From contig SWDT01000024.1 in assembly GCA_009193035.1 (NCBI GenBank), forward strand, positions 1 through 64,000: a DNA stretch of 64,000 nt. The letters are read 5' to 3'. Shown here one piece after another: positions 31,979 through 42,302 of this stretch; the first letter of the stretch is position 1; the number at the start of each line of letters is the position of its first letter. The position numbers and the translations under genes were made by a program. The notes below the pieces were generated by a model. The model was not told the DNA's origin. It saw only the letters and a program-made list of their open reading frames with translations, and did not search any database. The DNA is from Halicephalobus mephisto. Its lineage: Eukaryota; Nematoda; Chromadorea; Rhabditida; Panagrolaimidae.

Positions 31979-33032
31979 TTATTTGGCGCTCAGATTCTTG
32001 AGTTGGCTGATGCAGTTGTCGAGATACAAATCCTTGATTCCACCCTCGTTAGAGGCAATTTGCTTCTGAACACCCTCACGAATCAGTTTGAGCAAGTAAT
32101 CGCGTTCGAAGCGCTGTTTGGTAGCTTCGGTTTCTTTCAAGTAATCAAGACGACGCTTCAGTTCGGTTGCAACAGTCCCAACGTTCTTGCGGTAAGTGGC
32201 TTCAAGTTGAAGAGCCATGTTCTCCTTGAAGATGGTGGGGAAGTTCTCTTTTGTAGCCTTCAAGGCCTCAGTCTCGGCAGCGGAGTTCTAAAAGTCACAA
32301 TCTGTAAAGCTACAAACTCTAAGGAATTACCTTGCGGAATTCAACAGCCCCCTTCAAATCTTCGGCAATCAACCCCTTGTAGTAGTCCATCTGTTCTTGG
32401 TAACTCTTGTACAAGGCTTTGTCGATTCTGTATGCAAAAGCGTTCTTGACAAGCAAATACATGAGGATCCAGCCAACAAGCATGTGTCCTTGTTCCTCAA
32501 AGACCCAAAGTTCTTTGTTCAACATGAAGGCGAACAATCCACCATAGAACAAATAAGGGCCAGAGGTACCGGTGATCTTGTGGAAGGGTGTGCACCAGGA
32601 ATCCGGGATCATCAAGAGACGAGTTTTGGGTTCAAATGGTTTCCTAGCGGGGTAGGGGAAGTTAACCTGTAAACCAGGATTACGTTGAACCCTCGAATCA
32701 AATGCTCACCAAATCTCGTTCTGGATGCTCCTTGTAGTCCTTAGGGATTTCTGGCAAGGGCTTTTCCGGAACAAACTGCTTACCGATGTCATCGAACATG
32801 GACTTCGGACGCTGAGTCTCACCCTTCAATGGGATTCCTTGGAATCGCAGGGAAATCTTTTGGAAGAATCCAGGAGAGTCATTGTCGGGCTTGGTAGTAG
32901 CCGCTAAAATAGAAACTGTAAGAAATAAACATCCACCTCAAGGTTACCTGCATGAGAAGCAGATCTCACAGGAATGATGGCAACAAGACGAGCTCTCGTA
33001 TTCGGAACAGATGCAACTCTGCTCAGCGACAT
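31979..33032 (-). CDS. asb-2: Mitochondrial F1Fo ATP synthase subunit b
   Basis: Peripheral-stalk subunit b (ATP5PB) of complex V, joining Fo in the inner membrane to F1. Exons: 33032-32948, 32903-32710, 32666-32331 and 32287-31979, giving 307 aa. The start gives an Arg-rich, acid-free mitochondrial targeting sequence (MSLSRVASVPNTRARLVAI). The mature part has YPARKPFEPKTRLLMIPDSW, two membrane hydrophobic stretches (YLFYGGLFAFMLNKE; MLVGWILMYLLVKNAF), then a long charged helix to the stator tip (KRRLDYLKETEATKQRFERD). It lies upstream of the poly(A)-binding protein gene on the same strand, 475 bp apart, which might allow a downstream-operon arrangement. C. elegans has two such genes, asb-1 and asb-2; asb-2 is chosen from linkage. 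Confidence 0.92.
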
Positions 33033-33611
33033 CTTGAGACACGAATACCCAGCTTCTGGAAAGTCAACCGGTGAATAATAGTGGTTTTGATATATGAACT
33101 CGACAATAAAACTACAAGTACACGATGGAATGTGGCATCTGTGAAAAATGTATATTTTCATGGAAAACCTATGGATTGACCGATCAGAATCCGCGAGAAG
33201 GGTAGCAACATGGGGATAATGGCTTCAAAGTCGTGAACTGGTCAAATTTACAATGGCAAAATCAGAGAAACGGTTTGTCAAAGCTGAAAATTCTATATGA
33301 CGGAAAGAGGAAAGCGTGCTCTCAGTCTTTCGCTGCGAGACCCGCTCTTCCCTGCAGTCCTGAGAAAGATAAATCTCACTGCAATCGACTCGTTTATCTC
33401 CTGTGTCTGAGTTCTCGGAACTGAATTTATTAATTGCAAATTGTCATACTTTTTTAAAGACAAAAGGTTAAAAATCAAGGTTTCTGTCCATTCTAGGATC
33501 AAGTTACAACTCTCCTCAAAGTACAAGATTGCTCCTGGTCTCACTACAACTCGGCAAACATTGCATAAATTATTTTTTCCAGCCAGAAGCGAAGGAGACC
33601 GTCGATTTGCA

Positions 33612-35949
33612 ATGAAGAAGATGAAAACTCACTTGACTACGATGACCGACAGCTCGAGTTCTTCAGATTTTTATCTTCTTGATCATCAGAAGTACAGGCG
33701 GAATCAGAGGTAAGGATTACTGTTGCTAATGGATAATTCCCGAGACGCATGAGGAGCTCACGTGGATTTAACAGAATATTCTAGTTCAAAGCTGTTATTT
33801 TTAGACAATTTTCAAAATAATTTTAGGATGTTCCTCTAGTAGTAGTTGTACAAAGAACCGGAAAAGTATTCGAAAGCTTTGAAAATCTTGAAAATCATGT
33901 TATACGTGATATCAGCATTGAGGCCAAGACCAAAGTTGAAGAACCTAGTTTTCCCTTTGAATATCTTAAACTTTATTTTCTAGGCTGACCAAACCTCAAA
34001 TCTCGATAGTCGAACCAGTGAGTCCCATATCGGAGATCACTCAAAAATGTTATTGCCGTTTCTTGTGGAATTACGAATTACACGGGTTGACTCGGTTTCT
34101 GACGGTAGGTGTAACTGTTTGTCCCTGGGCCATTGCTGTTTCAGTCCACGACTTTCAAATCCATTTTTTTCTGGGCGACCATCATCGGGATCTGCATCTC
34201 CATTGCCATTGTCATGACGAACCTGGTGTTTCGAGAGTATCTGGAAAAACAGAAGGTTACTTGGATCACGATCAAAAGAGAAAAGGCACTGCTCTACCCG
34301 ACGATAGCGGTTTGTCCGAAGAACGCCGATTCTCTCAACTTCACTTTGGTCAGAAAAGGTTGGTTTTGACTGTAATTACGATATATATATTGATTTAGAT
34401 ATTGAGTCCAGAATTCCTGAAATCGACAACACCTCGATGAATCAACTAGTGGCTTTTGCCATTGCGGGAGCGGGATTTGACAACATGGGTCCTGTCATTA
34501 GCACTTTTAGTGAAATGGATGTGCTCAAGATGAACTCCCTTTTCCATAAATGGAGAGACATGAGGTCGTACAGAGATTTCTACCAACAGCTCTTTGGGGA
34601 TTTCGGGTACTCTTGCAATCAAGTGCGTTTATCCTGCATATCGGAGCCAAATTAACTTTTTCAGCTTTTCCGATCTTGTTACTACGGGAGTGAAATTCTG
34701 GACTGTTGCAAGGCTTTTAAACCAGTTTACGTAATTCTTCGAGGAAGATGCTTCCAGTTGACTGATTTCTACCAAAGAGACCCAGATGAAGTCGGAAAAC
34801 TGTCCTTTTTTTTCAATCTACTTCCTAGTCCCATAATTGACCCCCAGAACATCCAGTCCCAGGTGGTCGTCTACATTTCGGACCGCTTCCCCGACATAGC
34901 CACCTTCCCGAGATTCTATCTCAATTACAATCAGTGGAATCGGATGAGATTCCAGCTTAATGAGATCAGAATGCTTCCGACCTTTGGACAATGCTCCGAC
35001 GACCCCAAAAACCTAGGAAGAGCCACTTGCTTCGTCAACCAGTGGCTTAGGAGCAAGGTTATTGACAAACTCAATTGCACTGTCTTCTATTTTGAAAATA
35101 AGACAAAGGGAGTCCCTATTTGTGACCCCGAGGTAATTGTCCGGGACTACATTAATTTCGTCGACCCCTCGCTGAACCAACTTGAATGTCTGCCCCCTTG
35201 TTTGAGGTTCGATACTTCCGTCGAAATCTACTCGGCCGAGCAGATCAGAAGTGGGAGTTTTTATCCTAACAAAAACCCGGATTTGCCGGACTTCAGATTG
35301 GAGGCCAGCTACACCACATTGACGGTAAGAATTTTGACAAGGAAAATAGTTGTGGGGAGTTAATCTTCTAATTTGAAAAACATCAGTGGAATCCAATTTT
35401 AACTTGTTTAAAATAGATGTAAATTTCTGAAGACAAATGGCTAAATATCGTGTCAGAACCATTCAATAGTTTTTCCTAAGGTCTATTTTGTTTTCTAAGA
35501 TTCAGTTTTTTAGTATTCGTATCGTATGTTGTTATGAAGATCTTAATGTTGAAAAATAAGATGTCAATGATTCTAATGACGAAATTTCCCAAGTGAATTA
35601 TGAGTAGGAAAAATTGGTCCTGACACGATATCTGTCAATTAATGATTTGTATCGTGCTTGGTTAAGTTAAAAATTCCTGTTACAGTACGAATCCTATCAA
35701 GAAGTCTTAACGACAAGCCTCCAAGGCTTCATTTCGCAGATTGGTGGGCAGTTTGGGTTTTTCCTAGGACTTTCGGTCATCACGATTGTTCAATTCTTCA
35801 TCTCTATGCTTCTGTTACTATCCAGGAAGATTTATGGAATCCAACGAGACCACGTTAAAGAAGACAACATCCCCCTCCACTTCCCCAACGGTGATCTCAT
35901 CAAGGAACCGACAGAACTGAGTTTTTCATCGGGTTCTAGGTCAGACTGA
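33612..35949 (+). CDS. DEG/ENaC-family sodium channel subunit
   Basis: Two-membrane-segment, amiloride-sensitive-type cation channel subunit, 526 aa. Exons: 33612-33709, 33984-34104, 34145-34358, 34399-34622, 34665-35324 and 35686-35949; all phases agree. An unpaired acceptor ends about 30 bp before the ATG. Features: cytoplasmic His-Gly gating motif (ELHGLTRF), TM1 (FFWATIIGICISIAIVMTNL), post-TM1 YPTIAVCPKN (the FPAVTIC-type motif), a Cys-rich extracellular domain without the large extra insert of MEC-type degenerins, and pre-TM2/TM2 SLQGFISQIGGQFGFFLGLS with the GLS selectivity filter (GxS type). The C-terminus is short. I cannot assign it to a named C. elegans del/asic gene. The intron at 35325-35685 holds TIR-like fragments of a dispersed repeat. 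Confidence 0.93.
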
Positions 35950-36146
35950 TCATCAAAGTATTGTTTATTTCGTTGCCACACGCATAGACTCATTTCAAAG
36001 TAAAATCGAAAAAAGGAATTTGGTTGACTCATCGCGCAGATGTTTTGGCTTGTTGCTTGTTTGCTGGCACACACAGATCCGATCGAGACGACAGACTAGA
36101 AGATAATACTGTAGGATTTGAAATATTTAGCAAAGTTGCAAGTTCA

Positions 36147-37722
36147 TCAACGCCCGAATCGGAGGACTCCGGGCATTTCCGACTTCTTGTCTAGAAAGCT
36201 AATTTCGAATCTCTTCCCAAAGCGAAGAACACCGGGGATGTCAGAATCCCTCTTCCCGAATCTAAGAACTCCAGGAATGTCAGAATCCCTCTTGCCGAAT
36301 CTGAGGACTCCGGGCATGTCTGAGCGTTTCCCGAAACGAAGGACTCCAGGCATATCGGATCTCTTCCCGAATCTGAGGATTCCAGGGACGTTTTTCTTTT
36401 CTTGGTCTCGTTTCCCAAAACGAAGAACTCCAGGCATGTCAACATCCCTCTTGCCGAATCTGAGAACTCCAGGCATGTCAGGATCCCTCTTGCCGAATCT
36501 GAGGACACCAGGCATGTCAGCATCTCTCTTTCCGAATCTGAGAACTCCAGGCATGTCAGGATCCCTCTTGCCGAATCTGAGGACTCCAGGCATGTCAGAG
36601 CGTTTTCCGAATCTCAGGACGCCCGGCATATCGGATCTCTTTCCGAATCTGAGGACTCCAGGCACCTGCTTCTTCTCGACCAGTTTGCTCAGTTCATCTC
36701 CACTTCTCCCGAATCTGACGAAGGACTGAGACCGTTTCCCGAAACGGAGAATTCCAGGGACATCTCCTTCGAAGCTCAACGGAGATCTCTTGTCAAGTGC
36801 GTTAAGTTCGTCGGCCCCTTCTTCTTCTGGGAAATAAATGTTTTCATTGAATTCAAGGGGCGAGGCAAATGGCATCATTTCTGCAACGGATGAGATAAAT
36901 AAGGATAATGAAAAAACTGTCAATGTCAAGAGTTGAAGTCAAAGTAAATGACTTAAAAAACTAATATTAGGAACCAAAGACAGTATCTTTCAATATACAG
37001 CTCTTTCCAAGAAAAATTTAACTTTAAAATTACCCCAATTCAGTAAATAGTAAATAGAAATTAAGAAATATTTTTGTCAAATAACTATAGTACTTTGTTA
37101 ATAACGAAAGTTGGATGAAGTTAAAGACCAGTTTTGGATATACAAGAACTTTTATCTTCGGAAATGAGTCGTGTTGGACCGGAACGTCACAGCTCGCAGG
37201 TTGTTTTTTATGAAAGAACATCCTGAGATGATGAAACTTCTTCGGAAATCTCTAACTTTCTGGTCTCGGATATTAATTTAAATGCCAACTTCGTCCAAAC
37301 CTCAAAAGCAGAATTATCGATATCCCCTAATATTTCCTAAACTAAACCGATCTTAAATTCCAACTTTTTCTTAGAGCATCTTATATATAGGCTACAGTAG
37401 GACTGAAATCAGATGATGGCTTAAAAGTTGCGTGGATAGTACTCGAGTGATTTTCTCATATTCTTTGATTCCTATACTGTAATATTTGAATAGGAAACTA
37501 AGCAGTGTCCAGAAAACTTAAAGTTGTATTTTGATAGTCACTATCCAAACACTATGACGACGGGTTTTATGGAAGAGACGAAATTAGTAAGGACTCACTC
37601 TTTTCCATATCTCCATCTTCTTTGGACTTGTCGTGACTTTCTTCAGCTGCAACTAGTCCAATGATTACTGTAATGACCAAGGCGAGAAAAAAGTGATTCA
37701 AAAGTAGCGACCTCAATTGCAT
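36147..37722 (-). CDS. flp-18: FLP-18 FMRFamide-like neuropeptide precursor, enlarged
   Basis: Secreted precursor of amidated RFamide peptides (PGVLRFamide type), ligands of NPR-type receptors in C. elegans. Exon 1 (37722-37599) encodes a signal peptide ([17 protein letters not shown]...) and an acidic spacer, and ends in phase 1. Exon 2 (36880-36147) starts after gttgcag and carries the peptides, giving 285 aa. I count 14 PGV/ILRFG copies ([28 protein letters not shown] four times, DPDM- twice, DADM-, DVDM-, [13 protein letters not shown]- twice, [10 protein letters not shown]) and one SQSFVRFG. All are followed by Gly plus KR or R; three copies have KK upstream. C. elegans flp-18 has about eight. 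The last peptide ends with a single Arg before the stop. An unpaired acceptor (gctttcag) lies upstream of the ATG. Confidence 0.96.
36150..36760. repeat. Tandem coding repeat of flp-18 peptide units
   Basis: Roughly 30-36-bp units, each coding one peptide plus its KR site, are repeated head to tail. Neighbouring units are nearly identical at DNA level, which implies recent unit expansion or gene conversion and makes this stretch prone to copy-number change or assembly collapse. Confidence 0.9.
37014..37368. repeat. Copy 1 of a 355-bp near-identical repeat (flp-18 intron 1)
   Basis: This segment lies in the single intron of flp-18 and recurs in the same orientation at 41622-41978 with only a handful of differences (for example ccccaattc/ccctaattc and cgatatccc/cgaaatcct). 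No terminal inverted repeats or coding sequence were seen. Confidence 0.9.
37434..37550. mobile_element. Short inverted-repeat element, GGATAGT family (flp-18 intron)
   Basis: Begins tggatagtactcg and ends gatagtcactatcc, so the ends are imperfect inverted copies of GGATAGT. Similar ends recur at 47286 and 55992. About 115 bp, non-coding, MITE-like. Confidence 0.45.
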
Positions 37723-37799
37723 CTCGAAACGCCCGGTTTGGCCCTGAAAGCTAAAATACAAATTTCGAGACGAATCTGATTGGATTACACGCAAAATAA

Positions 37800-40700
37800 T
37801 TGAAATTTAGACTGTAATCAAATCTCATGACGAAAAACATTTTTGAAATTTTGGCAATGTTCCATGTTCAGTCAGGGAAAGTTAAAGAATAGGGAAACGT
37901 GGAAGCTTGTCCTCGTGGAATTAAGGTTGTTAAATTTTACAGAAAGCACCGTAAATTTACGACTTTGTTTTGGGGACATAAAAGAAGAATCAATTTTAGA
38001 CTTTGGAGAATTAAAGTTGAGATGTACTTCTGGTAGCGTGCAACAATTGCGTTTGGAACACAGTACAGTAAGACAGGAAATCAGTGATTGGCAATTACGA
38101 GTCTTTATTGAAAAATTGAAAGATAAACATCTGTTAAAAATTTCTGTAGCTCGGACTTATCAAAGTTCTGGAAATCGAAAAACACGTCAAAGAGATCTTT
38201 CTTGAGTATCTCTTTTAAATTCCCTCCACAGTATCCATTTATCCAAAATAGAACCAACTTAAATCGTCGAACTGAACTCTTCCAAGATCCATCCCCCTTT
38301 TATTAGTTTTCTCTATTTAGCCCATGTCTAAACTGTCAATCGGTCTCTCAATTCCACCCATTTCTTTCACAGTAAGGCGGAGTCAAATAAAGTGAAAACT
38401 ACTGAACCGGAACATCCTTTCAGGGTCGCTAAGGCTGTTTTATCTTAACTCCGACAAAACTTATTTTAGCAATGTAAAATTGTGACGTAACTTTAAAGGA
38501 GGGAATCTGAAGGAGGTCCCAGAAGGTCCCACGTCATGGACTTTCTGAATGCAAGAGAAATTATTTCACTTTTTAAAAATTAATTTTTCCACTCAACTGA
38601 AAAAAGAAATTTCGAAAGCAGTTATGAAAACCGAGTTGAAATTAATTTAATAAACGTAAATAATATAGTTAAAAAATGTTGAGTCAGTAGTCACTATGTC
38701 ATACTGGACAGTTATCACTTTCGTGCAAGCAGCCAAAACGGTCCTCGAGGGACCACTTTGCACTACCAAGAGTTTCGGAATTTTTGTTTCCAGAAAATCC
38801 AATCCATTTCAGCTCCCTTAAAGTTGGGTAATTCCTATTGCTGATTTTCCTTCGAGTGGGTTCGTAATAAAATTTGTCCAAACTTTGTCTCTAGTAAAGT
38901 TAAATTTTGCACAGATCCTAAAATGGAAACAAAACATGACGCACAGCCATGGGATGGACAGTTTGATTTGACATTGGTTTTTAATTCTGCTAAATTAAAT
39001 TAAGAATTTTCATAGATGACTTTTGGCTTCCGGGTATGGGAACTTGATGGATTCTCAAGGATCCTAAAAATGTCAATAGAGAGATTCTCAGATCCAGTAT
39101 TCTGAATAATGCCACTTATTTATAAACTTCTTTCTCATAAACCGAGGTCACACAGGACAATGGAGATTGACGTCTGAGATTATTTAATGTGGGAAAATAA
39201 TTTCACAAAAAATAAAAATATGTTCAGGTTCGTGGATGAAGATCTCAGCCAAAAGTGTATTTTGGACAACTGCAGGAAAAGAATAAAGTTGCCTCCTACT
39301 TCTTTTTGATTTTGTTATCCTTGAAAGAATCCCGATGTTCCAGTGTTATCCTTAAATTCAATAAGCACCGTTGACGGATTTCCATCCTAAAAAGGAAGAC
39401 AAAGAATAAATCGGACAAAGTTCAAAATGATGGCATTCAGAGTAGTGAAGTATTTTTTGTTTGAAGTGCTTGATTACAGAGGGATTCAATCGGAATACAG
39501 TAAGATCAACCAAGAAGAATGAAATTTGATTGGTTAAAAATATGAAATCCGTTGGTAACTTTAATAAAAATTCCAACATTATTTCCACATATTATAGTCC
39601 TCAAATTGATCAACCTCGATCTTGAAAAGTATTCATTTGTTTTATAGGGTATTAATTCTGATCCTGACTTTAAACCTGTAGAGGTCTGGAATTGTTGTCA
39701 ATTGTATAATTGAATTTTTCTTAATTAGTTTCATCCACGACCTTAACGATACTCAGAACAACCACAATGAAGCTGCTGAAAGTACAAACGTTACGACAAT
39801 AAACAACAATTGTTTAATTACCAACAAGCTACTAATTATTCGATTTCATATAAGGTATTATCCGCCTATATACTAAGGTTTTATAGTTGATTAATATCGA
39901 AATTTCATTTACTATTAAGTGGAATGCAAAAAGTTTTAATAATACGTTTGTGTTACTCAATCCAGTTCATCGTCAATAAGAATAAAAAGAACAATAATCA
40001 GATAAATTAAATACACATTCAAGTATTCTTCATGATGTCAAGATAGATCCAAACCTACATTCCTCAATTTTCCATTAAAAAATATAACAAAATATAATTC
40101 TTTCGTAATTATCTTATTTCACACTGTCATCAACACAGTAATTGAGTTAAATAGCCTTATTTTACTCGTTTTTTATTTTAAACTTTTGTAGTTAAATCAA
40201 ATAATAACCAAGCACGCTTCATTAAGATATTACACAACGGTCATATAATATATTTTATATTGTTTTTTCTTTTTATGTACATTTTGGCTCCTGTTCGAAT
40301 TTTCAACGTTAGTCATGTTTTTTCGCCCTTTCCTTCCATGAATAATTGTTTTTTCTCAATTTCGTAGCTTGAGTAATTTTTCTTCCTAATGGTATTTTGG
40401 TCTTCTTTGGCAATGATAGAAATTATTTCTTTAGTTTCAATTTGACTGATTCGATAAAAATTCAAAACTTTCTGATGTTACTACAGGACTCTGAAAAGCT
40501 TCTTTCTGGATGAAATAGTTGGAATCACGTATAATAATTATGGATTTAATAAATTTCGATTGATTTTTAATTACTCTTAAAAGAGGTTAAATTTTCGATG
40601 AATTAATTATGTTACAAATACGTATTTGAACGTTAAACAAAAACTTCTTGATTTTAGAAAAGTTCACGGACAGTTTGTTTGACAAACGATATATTTTTCT

Positions 40701-42302
40701 GGTTCTTTCTACGTCTGTCGATATTTCAGTGGATTTTCTATAACAATTTCCAAAAGCCAAAACTCAATTGTGTATAATGTGAAGATTGCTTTATACAGTA
40801 CACATATATTTTACTATTCTAATTTGACTTATAGTACACTAACGATGTTCTTAGCGAGTAAGGATAACGTCGGCTATCGGCATTCCAGGACTAATTTCTG
40901 GAAATAGGTCCTAATATCCTATGGATACAGTAACATCAGGTTCTTTAATGGGGAATGTTAACATAGAAAACAGAAATATTATAATAATCTTTACTAAAAC
41001 AATAAAACAAACATACAATTAATCTAACAACTCTCCACATAACAACAGAGTTTCGCTCATGTGCTGCAGTGTTCCACGCTCCCCGAGATTCGAGCTATTG
41101 CTTCCTATCCTTTCTTTCTAGTCTAGTTTTCTGTCCCAACAGGAACATTACTTCTTTTACAGTGTCTCTTCAAGATGACGATTGATAGAGAATTCTGATT
41201 TTTACTACTTATTTTTGGATACAGCTATAAGTATTTTCATTACATCATCAGAATCCCCAAGTTTGCTGTGAATTAAAAAATGCACTCACAATATAGAAAA
41301 TAATTCTTATTTCCAGATAAAATTTTGGTGAAAATGAAACCAGTTCAAGCAGGATATGTTAAAACCATTGAACCATGTAAGAAAGCATCAGTAGGAAATT
41401 CGACACACCATTGCTCAGGAAAAGGTTAACTAAATGAATGGAAATGAACTTTTTCAATAATCATGTGTAATCTTATTATAGTACACAAAGAACAGAGATT
41501 ATCATCCTACTCATAGATAAATACTAATCGATGCAGAATTAAATATAGTTTGATCCTTAAAAGTGAAGCAGTTCGTCATTCGAATCTGATGACCAATTGC
41601 GCGGAAAATACACAATAACTTAAATTTAACTTTAAAATTACCCTAATTCAGTAAATAGTAAATAGAAATTAAGAAATATTTTTGTCAGATAACTTTAGTA
41701 CTTTGTTAATAACGAAAGTTGGATGAAGTTAAAGACCAGTTTTGGATATACAAGAACTTTTATCTTCGGAAATGAGTCGTGTTGGACCGGAACGTCACAG
41801 CTCGCAGGTTGTTTTTTATGAAAGAACATCCTGAGATGATGAAACTTCTTCGGAAATCTCTAACTTTCTGGTCTCGGATATTAATTTAAATACCAACTTC
41901 GTCCAAACCTCAAAAGCAGAATTATCGAAATCCTCTAATATTTCCTAAACTAAACTGATCTTAAATTCCAACTTTTACAGAATACGTTGTAATAATTGAC
42001 AAACATAAGACTGTATAACGACAGTTTAATGTTATAACAAGTTAGCCAATCCTGTAGAATACAAACAAGGACATCAAATATATAATAATTTTAATTAAAG
42101 ACGAAACTGAGAAAGAAAATTGTTTGCTTTCATATTTCAGAAAATACGCGGATTGGTTATCAAGACTCGTCTTCAATACACACCTTTCAGCATTGATTAT
42201 TTTAACTTTTCCATGGCTGTGTAAAAACAATGATCTTTCGATTGTATTTGTCTGAGATTTACTTCTTTAGCTAATTTGGAGAGCTGTATAAAGTTCTACA
42301 TT
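37800..42302. other. Gene-poor AT-rich region between flp-18 and the DUF229 gene
   Basis: 4.5 kb with no gene I can support. An open frame at 37843-38205 (+, 120 codons) and one at 39358-39588 (-) have no introns, domains or start context. The right part (39.6-41.5 kb) is very AT-rich. The only clear structure is the second copy of the 355-bp flp-18 intron repeat (41622-41978). The left edge is the flp-18 promoter. Confidence 0.5.
41622..41978. repeat. Copy 2 of the 355-bp near-identical repeat
   Basis: Direct-orientation partner of 37014-37368, 4.6 kb away and outside any recognised gene. See the finding on this pair. Confidence 0.9.

Noticed and set aside
36118..36893. Plus-strand frames with regular repeats across flp-18
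   Set aside because: Antisense of the tandem RFamide peptide units.
36870..36930. A signal-peptide-like extension of flp-18 exon 2 ([11 protein letters not shown]) directly upstream
   Set aside because: It has no ATG start and overlaps a good gttgcag acceptor. A separate upstream exon (37722-37599) supplies a real signal peptide in matching phase.
37843..38205. A 120-codon plus-strand frame upstream of flp-18
   Set aside because: No introns, domains, signal peptide or start context, and it lies in the likely promoter region.
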